Assembly: GCA_934667815.1 (NCBI GenBank)
Contig: CAKUMO010000007.1
Span: 1 to 64,000, forward strand
Length of the DNA: 64,000 nucleotides
From: an uncultured Oscillospiraceae bacterium
GTDB taxonomy: Bacteria; Bacillota; Clostridia; Oscillospirales; Oscillospiraceae
Direction: 5' to 3'
Shown here: in pieces, positions 35,501-43,500 of the stretch
Layout: every line of letters begins with the position of its first letter
Position numbering within the stretch: position 1 is the stretch's first letter
The notes under the pieces: generated by a model
Told to the model about the DNA's origin: nothing
Database searches by the model: none
What the model saw: only the letters and a program-made list of their open reading frames with translations
Made by a program: the position numbers and the translations under genes

Positions 35501-35681
35501 GCCAGTCGCCGTCGTCGGTTAATACCGTGTGCCGGCCGTCGCGTGCCTGCACGCCGTCAAACAGCGGGACAGCCTCCGGAAATGCGCGGCAGCGCAGATC
35601 CCGCAGCAGTACGCCGATGCGTGCGGGAAGCATATGCCGCTCCCCGTTTTTGTCCTTGAAATCAATGTCAAAATGAAACAT
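32544..35681 (-). CDS. Alpha-mannosidase, GH38 (copy 2)
   Basis: A 1045-residue GH38 alpha-mannosidase, a clear paralogue of the copy at 28295-31429 throughout its length. It carries STHIDVAWLWRYEQTRE near residue 255 and the nucleophile loop LWLPDVFGYSAALPQIM near 365. It lacks a signal peptide. Conserved stretches such as NEFRLHDAENLSVLA and LLNQFHDVIPGSSI are shared with copy 1, while the C-terminal beta-domains are more divergent. It probably hydrolyses a different alpha-mannoside linkage in the cytosol. It lies 12 bp downstream of a permease gene and 9 bp upstream of the regulator gene. Confidence 0.94.
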   Translation of the reverse strand: MFHFDIDFKDKNGERHMLPARIGVLLRDLRCRAFPEAVPLFDGVQARDGRHTVLTDDGDWRSFDCAQDYWGGQDTYIWFRHRFTVPQSMAGRTIWYTVEAGDSGYWQWANPQMCLYLNGQCIAGMDCNHRDVEITGCAEAGMTYDVRISGYTDTVYYERPVRFRPYLNRVEPQVLSLYYDMKVALDAAHEMDADDLARVDLIRHLNAACNLLELTAPEEEFLASVARAADYLHKMIYTGHCGGEKPVVAAVGSTHIDVAWLWRYEQTREKAIRSFATAIRLLDKNPEYIFMCSQPQLYDFVRQDDPALYAEIKKRVAQGRWEVEGGMWVEADTNLPSGESLVRQFLYGKRFFKQEFGKDCEVLWLPDVFGYSAALPQIMQKSGIRYFMTTKISWNEYDKLPYDTFYWRGIDGSEVLSHFIPTKEKVQQEKDWMTTYNGRLNPSSVMGAWQRYQQKDLNREVLASFGHGDGGGGTTQEMIENAKRLAMGLPGVPDLKFSGVKEFYHRLERDLQGQRRVPCWDGELYFEYHRGTYTSQAGIKRRNRKNEFRLHDAENLSVLAHLLENTSYPALDESWKLLLLNQFHDVIPGSSIGPVYRDAYEHHEKIEVAAQAALDRALGAVAADINADGIAVFNTLSFTRSAPVRFACSETEPFALEADGVRVPAVRCADGSWQFLAENVPAKGYRTYHIVKAETVSLPEAALSVLENDFCRIEFDENWNISRYFCKTENRDLMQPGERAARLIAFEDRPRVDDAWNLMAYYEEKSWDVNDVSDVRITESNALRTVLRVTRRFRDSVIDLDYILYRTQPGLTLHCQIDWKETDTLLKLDFPVNVNANFASYDIQFGSVERPIHKNTLWDYARFEVCAHKWVDLSDNGFGLSLLNDCKYGYDVSRGHIRMSVLRCATYPDPDQDKCRHEFACRMLPHGGALSLPRVNREAYGFNVPLYARRVVPGGRLKETFSLVSLDRENIILETVKKAEDSEAVLLRAFECGNCACDAELTLGFAAGEAFETDLMENVTAPLPLENGKLRVHFEPFEIKTILLR

Positions 35682-35693
35682 ACAAACTCCTGA

Positions 35694-36578
35694 TTATTCC
35701 TTCACGGCGCCCATCACAAGGCCCTTGACGAAGTATTTTTGCAGCACGGGATAAATCACCATCACCGGCACCATGGCCACGACGATCTTCGCCGCATTGA
35801 AGGTCATGTTGGAGATCTGGGAATACTGCAAAATCTCCTCCGGCGTCATGGAATTGATCTTGTTGCTGATGTCTGCCACAAGGGACTGGATGTAGGTTTG
35901 CAGCGGCATTTTCTTCGGGTCGTTGATGAGGATCATGCCGTCGAAATAACCGTTCCAGTGTCCCACGATGGTGAACAGCGACAGTGTTGCGATGGAGGGC
36001 GTGGACAGCGGCACATAGATGCGGAACAGCGTCGTCAGCGGCGTTGCACCGTCGATGGCCGCGGACTCCGCCATAGACGGTGGCAGTCCCTTGAAGAAAT
36101 TCATCATAATAATGGTATTGGAAATATTCACGCAGCCGGGCAGCACCAGCGCCCAGAACGAGTCGATAAGCCCTAGCATCTTGATAACCAGATACCACGG
36201 GATTGTACCGCCGGAAAAGAGCATGCACACGATGATGACACGCATGTAATGCCCGCGTGCGGGGAAAATTCTGCGGCTTTTCGACAGCGGATAGGCCATG
36301 AGAATGGTCATGAGCATCTGCAGCGTCGAGCCGATGACAACCTTCTTCACGGAAACCCAGAAGGAGCGCAGGAACTGCTCATCCTTGAGAATTTCCTTGT
36401 AGGAGGCCGTGGTGAAGCCCTTGGGGAGGAGAAAGACTTCATTGGCGTAGACCTTGCTGGAAAAGGAGATCGCAACGGTGTTGAGGATCGGGATCAGGCA
36501 GCTCAGCGCGGCAATCAGTAAGATCACGCGCAGGATCCAGTCCACGATCTTCTGCTTTTCGGTGTTTTGTCCGACCAT
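35694..36578 (-). CDS. Sugar ABC transporter permease, LplC/YtcP type
   Basis: A 294-residue membrane permease of the carbohydrate-uptake type 1 family (MalG group; LplC/YtcP subgroup). Six transmembrane helices and the cytoplasmic EAA loop (LPPSMAESAAIDGATPLTTLF, about residue 175) are visible, and the C-terminus ends in KGLVMGAVKE as in LplC proteins. With the LplB-like partner and the binding protein it imports an oligosaccharide, presumably manno-oligosaccharides released outside the cell. The ATPase is missing, as is usual for this subgroup, which uses a shared MsmX-type ATPase. Confidence 0.93.
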   Translation of the reverse strand: MVGQNTEKQKIVDWILRVILLIAALSCLIPILNTVAISFSSKVYANEVFLLPKGFTTASYKEILKDEQFLRSFWVSVKKVVIGSTLQMLMTILMAYPLSKSRRIFPARGHYMRVIIVCMLFSGGTIPWYLVIKMLGLIDSFWALVLPGCVNISNTIIMMNFFKGLPPSMAESAAIDGATPLTTLFRIYVPLSTPSIATLSLFTIVGHWNGYFDGMILINDPKKMPLQTYIQSLVADISNKINSMTPEEILQYSQISNMTFNAAKIVVAMVPVMVIYPVLQKYFVKGLVMGAVKE

Positions 36579-36592
36579 GGTGCGCTCCTTTC

Positions 36593-37483
36593 TCAGAACA
36601 GGCGGTAGCCCGCGAATTTATCCGCCAGCTTATAGGAAATGACGATCAGAATCGTGCTGACCACGCTCTTGAGCAGTCCCACGGCCGTGGCAAGGCTGTA
36701 CTGATAGCCGAGTAGGCCCGAACGGTAGACCCAGGTATCGATGATGTCGCCCGTGCGGTAGACCACGGGAGAATAGAGGTTGAAGGTCTGGTCGAAGCCC
36801 GCGCTCAGGACGCTGCCAAGGCTCAGGGTGAGCATCAGCATGATGATGGGCAGCATGCCCGGCAGCGTGACGTGCAGGATGCGCTTGAAGCGCCCTGCGC
36901 CGTCCATCGCTGCGGCCTCATAGAGCTGCGGGTCGATGTTCATGATGGCTGCCAGATAGACAATGGAATTATAGCCGAAGCCCTTCCATGTGTCCGAGAT
37001 AATCAGGATTTTGCGGAACCACTCGTTCGAGGCCAGAAACTGCACCGGCTCTCCGCCGAACAGCTCGATGAGGGAATTGACCGCGCCCTCCAGCGAGAGG
37101 AAGTTGGTCAGAATGCCCGCCAGTATGACCCACGAGAGAAAGTGCGGCATGTAGGTCACGGTCTGCACGAACTTGCGGAAGTGCTTACCCGGTACCTCGG
37201 AGAGCAGGATCGCGAAAATCAACGGGACGATCAGCTTGAGCGCGATCTTGCCCACGGCGATAATCAGCGTATTGCAGAAGATCTCCTTGGTGTCCGGCAG
37301 CAGGAACATATAGCGGAACCACTTCAGTCCCACCCACTCCGAGCCGAAGAAGCCCTTTGCCGGCTTGAAGTTCTCAAACGCGATGACGATGCCGAACATC
37401 GGCAGGATGTGAAACAGCAGGAGAATGATCATCCCCGGAATCAGCATCGCGTGATAATATTTTTGGTCTTTCCGGTTTCTCAT
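36593..37483 (-). CDS. Sugar ABC transporter permease, LplB/YtcO type
   Basis: A 296-residue permease of the LplB/YtcO subgroup with six transmembrane helices. The N-terminus HAMLIPGMIILLLFHILPMF and FENFKPAKGFFGSEWVGL are typical, and the EAA loop reads IDPQLYEAAAMDGAGRFKRI (about 190-215). The start is 1 nt after the stop of the binding protein gene, so it is translationally coupled. It pairs with the 35694-36578 permease. Confidence 0.93.
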   Translation of the reverse strand: MRNRKDQKYYHAMLIPGMIILLLFHILPMFGIVIAFENFKPAKGFFGSEWVGLKWFRYMFLLPDTKEIFCNTLIIAVGKIALKLIVPLIFAILLSEVPGKHFRKFVQTVTYMPHFLSWVILAGILTNFLSLEGAVNSLIELFGGEPVQFLASNEWFRKILIISDTWKGFGYNSIVYLAAIMNIDPQLYEAAAMDGAGRFKRILHVTLPGMLPIIMLMLTLSLGSVLSAGFDQTFNLYSPVVYRTGDIIDTWVYRSGLLGYQYSLATAVGLLKSVVSTILIVISYKLADKFAGYRLF

Positions 37484-37484
37484 A

Positions 37485-39212
37485 TCACTTATGGCTGTCG
37501 CAGTAAGCCTGCACCTCTGCGGTGATGTCCTCGCCGCCCAGCATCAGCCACTGGGAGACAAAATCGTCGAAGCCGTCGATGGAGGCCTGTCCGACGATGG
37601 TCTCAAGGAAAAATTGATCCTCCACCTTCTCCATTGAGGCCCAAAGCGTGCCCATGCTCTCGGTGGCATAGTGGAACGCAACGGGAACCTTCACGCCGCC
37701 CTTGAGCGCGTTGGAGGCGATATAGCGGGAGGTGTAGCAGATCCAGCCCTCGGTGTCCGACGGGTCGGGATTGTCGAAGTAGCGCTTTGCATTCTCGCAG
37801 AGCTGAATGTTATACTGCGTCGTGCCGGTGGGCGTGACGCCCTTTTCGATGTAGTTGGCCGTCAGGGAGCCGATGCGGATGACGGCGTCGTCGTATTCCA
37901 GATTGAAATGGCCGGTCAGCATGGGAGCCGTCCAGCTCGTGCCCGCCTCAAACAGCGGCGTGAGCGCCTCATAGCCCTCCTGGTCGAAGCCGCGGTACAT
38001 ATCAAATTCCACGTTCAGAATCTTGATTGCAACCTCGGGATGCTCATAGCCCTTGCGCACGCACAGAAGGCCGTTGTCCGTGCGGGTCTCGCTGTAAGTA
38101 AACTCGCCCTTGTCATTCACGGGCGCTTCGACGACGACCCACTCGCCCTCGGGGTTGGCCGTGGCAAATTCGGAGCCGCTGTACGGAAGGTTCCACGGAT
38201 AGAAGCAGATGCCGCAGCGGCCGGAGGTAATGAGGCCGAGCGTATCGGAGTAGTCGCGGGTGGTAAACTGCTGGTCGAGAATGCCGTCTGCATAGAGCTG
38301 CGCAAGATACGCAAGGCCCTCCTTGGTCTCGGGCGTGATGGAGCCGTAGACGACCTTGCCGTTTTCGTCATAGATCCACTGCTGCGGATAAGAGCCGAAG
38401 GACGCCATGATCGCGTCAAGGCCGAAGTTGCGGTTGGACGCGCCGAGCGGGCTGCTCTGCACGGCGATACCGACGGTCTTGCCCACGCCGTTGCCGCCGG
38501 GATCCTTTTCCATGAACTGGCGGGCGACCTCGACCAGCTCGTCACGGGTGGTCGGGACCTCCAGGCCCAGCTTGTCCAGCCAGTCCTTGCGGATCCAGCA
38601 GACGGAATACTGATAGCCGTTGTTCGTGCTGGGCAGGGCGTAAAGCTCACCGTCAGAGATGTACGGCTCGAAAATACTGCTGTCAAAGCTCGCGTAGCAG
38701 TCGCGCATATAGCTGCCTGCGCAGCTACGGAAGGCGTCCGTCAGAGGCTCAAGCATGTCGTTTTCCAGGAGCTGGATGTAGGTCATATAGTTCGTGACCC
38801 AGAAGATGTCGGGAAGATCGTCGGAGATGATGGACATATCGAGCTTCGTGCCGTAGTCGCTGCTCTGCCATTCCAGCTCCATCTCGACGTTCAGCTTTTC
38901 GCGCACGGCGTCAACATAGGGGTTGTTCTCCACGTTCATACCGTTCGGCCAGCTTGCGCCGACATCGAGCTGACGCACGGTCGTAAAGGTCACGGTCTCG
39001 TCATAGCGGCCGTAGGGATCGGTCTCCGGCTTGGAGGTGTCGGTGGTAGAGCTGAGGTCGATGGACGCGCCGAACTCGTTGCCCTCGGAATTGGTGCTGC
39101 CGCCCGTGGACGAAGGCGCCTCGCTCTTATCAGGCTCGTCTGTGGGACCGCAGGCCGTCAGAATGCTCAGGAGCATGAGCGCGGCCAAGAGAACTGCCAA
39201 TAGTTTTTTCAT
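37485..39212 (-). CDS. Sugar-binding lipoprotein, LplA type
   Basis: A 575-residue extracellular solute-binding protein of the LplA/YtcQ family, longer than maltose-binding proteins as typical for that group. The lipobox LTAC gives a lipidated Cys21 and is followed by an acidic, Ser/Thr-rich linker (about 22-60). The mature part has the family segments DLPDIFWVTNYMTYIQLLEND and WIRKDWLDKLGLEVPTTRDE. It captures the extracellular oligosaccharide for the two permeases downstream. AAAAGGAGA precedes the start. It follows the GH76 lipoprotein gene with a 15-bp gap. Confidence 0.93.
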   Translation of the reverse strand: MKKLLAVLLAALMLLSILTACGPTDEPDKSEAPSSTGGSTNSEGNEFGASIDLSSTTDTSKPETDPYGRYDETVTFTTVRQLDVGASWPNGMNVENNPYVDAVREKLNVEMELEWQSSDYGTKLDMSIISDDLPDIFWVTNYMTYIQLLENDMLEPLTDAFRSCAGSYMRDCYASFDSSIFEPYISDGELYALPSTNNGYQYSVCWIRKDWLDKLGLEVPTTRDELVEVARQFMEKDPGGNGVGKTVGIAVQSSPLGASNRNFGLDAIMASFGSYPQQWIYDENGKVVYGSITPETKEGLAYLAQLYADGILDQQFTTRDYSDTLGLITSGRCGICFYPWNLPYSGSEFATANPEGEWVVVEAPVNDKGEFTYSETRTDNGLLCVRKGYEHPEVAIKILNVEFDMYRGFDQEGYEALTPLFEAGTSWTAPMLTGHFNLEYDDAVIRIGSLTANYIEKGVTPTGTTQYNIQLCENAKRYFDNPDPSDTEGWICYTSRYIASNALKGGVKVPVAFHYATESMGTLWASMEKVEDQFFLETIVGQASIDGFDDFVSQWLMLGGEDITAEVQAYCDSHK

Positions 39213-39227
39213 GATTGCGTCTCCTTT

Positions 39228-40496
39228 TTATCGAATATAGTCGTTGATGCCGGCCTCTAAGATCGCCGCGCTGACGACGATCGCGACCGTGGTGCCGCTG
39301 GTCATGGTCTGGAAGGCCGAGCTGCCGGCCGAAGCCCAGATAGAGCTGCCGCCGTCGGCAGGCCCCTGCCACGAGCCGCCATAATAGCCGTCGGCGGTGC
39401 GGTCGTTTTGGATGATGCTGATTGCCGTGTCCCTGACGAGCTTCTGCATCGCCTCGGTATTGGGCAGTGAGAGCACTTCAGAGGCATAGTACGAGGCAAA
39501 GGTGCCGTTCGTCCATGCGTCACGGTCGTTCAGAAGCACGCCGTCGTTGTTGTACCATTTCAAAATGCCCTCGTTCGTCGCATAGACGCGGTCGAGGTAT
39601 TTCTGCTCCCCCGTGAGCTTGTAGAACTTTGCCGAAAGCGCGGCCATGGCCATATTGCCGCCGAGGAAGGAGCAGCTATGACTCTCCTGCACCTTGCCGT
39701 CGCCCTTCGGGCCGTTCTGATCGGCCTCGCAGTAATAAATGCCGTCGTCGCGGCCAAGCGCCGTGTGCATCCATTCATAGGATTCCAGCGCAAGATCATA
39801 AAAGCGCTGTTCGCCCGTGATCTCCCAGAGGCGCAGCCACGTCAGGGCGATGCCCGTCTCGTAGAGCGCCTTGCTGCCGTGCGTGTCATTGTACCACAGG
39901 CCGCCGCCCAGCTCGCTGTCGTGCCAGCGGTCGTAGGCATTGTCCAGCAGCCGGATGGCGCGCTCGACGAACCACCAGTCGCCCGTGACGCGGTAGAAGC
40001 AGCAGAACAGCATCGCGTTCCACGCGCAGTCGTCGTTGGAGGTATGGAAGGGTGCGACGCCCGCCTGCTCCAGCTCGTCGGCCTTGAACACGTCGCGGAA
40101 ATAATTGGCCTCTGCGACCATATACTGCCGGTAGCTCTCCTCGCCCGTCAGAACCCAGAGATCATAAATGTTAAAGAGTACCTCGGCCGCCTCCCAGATC
40201 TGCCCGCGCTCGTCGAGCAGATTTTTTGGGTAGCCCTTAAAAACCGGGCGGAGTTTTCCCGTCACATTGTCGCCCTCCCAGAAGTTGGCAATCAGGTCGT
40301 CCACGGCCAGCGCCGCAAGCTGCAAATGGTAGTCCGGTGCGTCGGCGGAAAGCATTTTCAAAAGCTTTTCCGCCTTGGTCTCGGGCAGGGGTATTGTCAT
40401 TGGTTCGTCCTCCTTTGTCGGCTCCCCGCCGCAGCCGCTCAGGCACAGCGTGAGCAGCATGCAGGCAGTCAGGAGCAGTGCGATCGTTCGTTTCAT
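39228..40496 (-). CDS. GH76-like alpha-1,6-mannanase lipoprotein
   Basis: A 422-residue surface lipoprotein (lipobox LSGC, Cys22) with an (alpha/alpha)6 barrel that fits family GH76, endo-alpha-1,6-mannanases. The paired catalytic aspartates are likely Asp155-Asp156 in TSNDDCAWNAMLFCCFYRVTG, and the barrel motifs GGGLWYNDTHGSKALYETGIA and repeated YxLTGEQKYLD units follow. It would cut the alpha-1,6-mannan backbone at the cell surface, feeding the LplA-type importer. The start at 40496 has ACGGAGGT upstream. Other (alpha/alpha)6 families such as GH88 remain possible, but the double Asp favours GH76. Confidence 0.78.
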   Translation of the reverse strand: MKRTIALLLTACMLLTLCLSGCGGEPTKEDEPMTIPLPETKAEKLLKMLSADAPDYHLQLAALAVDDLIANFWEGDNVTGKLRPVFKGYPKNLLDERGQIWEAAEVLFNIYDLWVLTGEESYRQYMVAEANYFRDVFKADELEQAGVAPFHTSNDDCAWNAMLFCCFYRVTGDWWFVERAIRLLDNAYDRWHDSELGGGLWYNDTHGSKALYETGIALTWLRLWEITGEQRFYDLALESYEWMHTALGRDDGIYYCEADQNGPKGDGKVQESHSCSFLGGNMAMAALSAKFYKLTGEQKYLDRVYATNEGILKWYNNDGVLLNDRDAWTNGTFASYYASEVLSLPNTEAMQKLVRDTAISIIQNDRTADGYYGGSWQGPADGGSSIWASAGSSAFQTMTSGTTVAIVVSAAILEAGINDYIR

Positions 40497-40509
40497 GGCT
40501 GTACCTCCG

Positions 40510-43500
40510 TTATTCCGCCGTCCATGTGATGTTGGTAAATTTGACCTTCGAGGCATAGCTGCCAAGGCCGAAGCCCTTGACGCTGCTCAAAATATCCGCA
40601 GGCAGCGCCGTGGTCGTGCCGCCGGAAACGCGCGTGCCGTCGGTCTTGCAGATGTCCAGCGTCCAGCCGCTCTCCGTGCGCGAAACGGTCACGACAGCGT
40701 GGTTCGTGCCGAGCTTCTGCCAGTCGCAGGTCAGGACGGTCGTCCAGCCGGAGGCGTTCTTCGTCTCCACCTTTGCGTGAATCTTCTGCTTGTCGTCATA
40801 TTTCAGGGTGACGAGGCCGACATATTTGCGGTTCTCGTCCACCAGCGCGATACGTGCCGTGCCGACATCGTTCGAGGCTGCACGCGTACCGAACAGAACG
40901 TCCGCCTTGATCGTGAACGCGCCGTATTCAAGGCGCACGGTGTTATAGCTGTAAGTATCGCCGCTGCCGGAGATCGTCAGTGCACCGTCCGTATCGTAGA
41001 CAATGCCGCTGCCCGTCGTCCAGACATCGGTCTCGGCGGGTGTTCCGGCCTCGACCGGCTCCTCGCCCGCTGCCGCGCCGTCCTCGGTCTTGCAGGCAAT
41101 GCCGGAGAACTTCGCCGTCGTATGATACGCGCCGAGGCCGAAGCATGCCGCCTGATCGAGAATTTCTGTCGGCGCCTCCGCGCTCGCGGTCAGAACCGTC
41201 TCGCCCGCGCTGCCGGTCACGGTGAGCGTCAGAGCATTGCTGCCCGCCGCCCGCGCGAGCTTCACGGTCACGCAGTTGTTTGTCGAGTTTTTCCAGCCGG
41301 TGTCGGAGAGCAGGGTCGTCCACGTGCCGTTCTGACGATACTGCGCCGTGGCCATGACCTTAAAGTTTTCGCTGAATTTCAGTGTAACGAGCACCAGCTT
41401 ATTGCGGCTCTTGTCGCCCAGCAGCAGACGCGCCGTGCTCACGCCCTTCTCGTCCAGCGTGCCGAAGCAGAGGTCGGTCGAGAGCGCAAAGCCGCTTTTC
41501 AGCTCGGTGTCGATGCGCCAGATCGCAGGGTCGCTGTCCGGTGCGGTGAGAATCACGCTGCCGTCGGAGTAGAAGGCCGCGCCCGAGGCGCTCGACCACT
41601 CACTCGAGCTGATCTCGCTGCCCGTGACGGTGATGGGAACCATTGTCTGCGGCTCGGAGCCGGTCGTTGTGACATGGATTGCAGAGAAGCGCGCTGCGGT
41701 CGTGTCCACGCCGAGGGCGAAGCCCGTCACCTTTTGCGCAAGCTCCTGCGCGAGCGTAAAGCTCTGCTGCAGGATCACGCGGCCGGAGTAGTCCCGCGCG
41801 GTCAGCGTGCCCGCGCCGTCCTTGCACTCGAGCGCCAGATGCAGGCGGTTATCCTGTACCTTGAGCCACGGCGTGGTCTCCAGCACGGTCGTCCAGCCGT
41901 CGCCGTTCTTGCTCTGCCCCTGTGCGTTGATGCTGAAATTCTCGCTGAATTTCAGCGTGAAAAGCGCCAGCTTTCCGCCGTCGGTGTTCGTCAGAACAAG
42001 GCGCACGGTAGAAACGCCCTTGCTGTCGAGCGCTCCGAAGTGAACGTCCGTCGAGACGGTGAAGCTGCCGCCCAGCTTTGTTGCAATTTCATAAGCATAG
42101 CTCTGCGCGTCCGAAGACAGATAGACAGAGCCGTCGGTCTCATAGACCGCGCCGCTTTCCAGCCGCCATTTGTCGCTCTGTCCCGCCTCGCCCGGCTCGA
42201 GCGGGATAAGGCCGTCCGGCTCCTCCGGCTCGGTTGCCGTGGCCGTGATACCGGAGAACTGCACCGTGCTTTGGTCGACGCCGAGGGCAAAGCCCGCAAC
42301 GCTCTGCCAGACGCCCGCCGGAATGGTGCAGCGCTCCTGATGCAGCAGATTGCCGCCGAAGTCGCGCACCGTCAGTAGCACGTCCGAACTGCCGTCGGCG
42401 CGCTCCAGCGTGACATGCACGCGGTTGTCCTGCGCCTTCGCCCACTGCGTCGTCGGCAGACCCGAGACCCAGTCGTCTCCGTTTTTATACTGTCCCTGCA
42501 CCAGAACGCTGAAATTCTCGGAGAATTTCACGGTAAAGAGCGCCAGCTTGTGCTGCTCGCGATCGGTCAGGATGACGCGTGCCGTGCAAACACCCTTAGA
42601 ATCCAGAGAGCCGAAGTGAACATCCGTCGAAATTTTGAAGCCGTCGGTCAGGCGCAGCTTTTCATAGTAGGCCGATGCGTCCGTTTCCGACGCAATGTAG
42701 ATCGCGCCGCCGTCCTCGTATTCCGCGCCGCTGTCGAGCTTCCAGTCGCCCGTTTCGGCGGTCTTGCCGCGCACAATGGGAAGCAGACCGTAATCCTCGA
42801 TCGTCGGTTTGATGACCTCGCCCGTGAGCTTGGCTCTGATGTTCGAGAACTTCACCGTGGCGTTGTCCACACCGACGGCATAGGTGACCATCTTGCTGCG
42901 CACGCTTGAGGGCATGGTGCAGGCGTTATAATAGATGCCGTCGCCGTTGGAATCGATCAGGGAAATGGCATAGGTGTTGCTGCCCTGCGCACGGCTGACA
43001 GTGATGTGCAGCCGGTTGTCGGGCACCTTGCGCCACTTTTTCTCACTCAGGCAGGTGACCCACTTGCCGTTTTCGTTGTACTGCGCACTGACCAGCACGT
43101 CAAAATTCTTGGAAAATTTCACGGTGAACAGGCCGATGGCCGCATTGTGGTCGTTCATCAGTGCGATACGCGCGGTGCACACGCCCTTGGAATCCAGCGA
43201 ACCGTAAAGCACATCCGTCGAGATTGTGAAGCCGTCGGTCAGCGCGGTCTTGAGGTTGCGCGAATAGAGGCTCGAGCCGGAGGACACGATGACCGCGCCC
43301 TCGGTATTGACGGTGATGCCTTCGCCGCCCGACCAGGTATCGGAGCTTGCTGCCGTTCCCCAGCCGATGGGATACATGATCTTTTCGGAAGCGCTGCTGC
43401 CGGAGAGCTTGACCGCCGGGCCGGTGAGGTTCAGCGTAATGTTGCTGTGCATTGCCTCGGAGGACAGTGCGCCCAGCGCGACGACCTGCATCCGGTCGAG

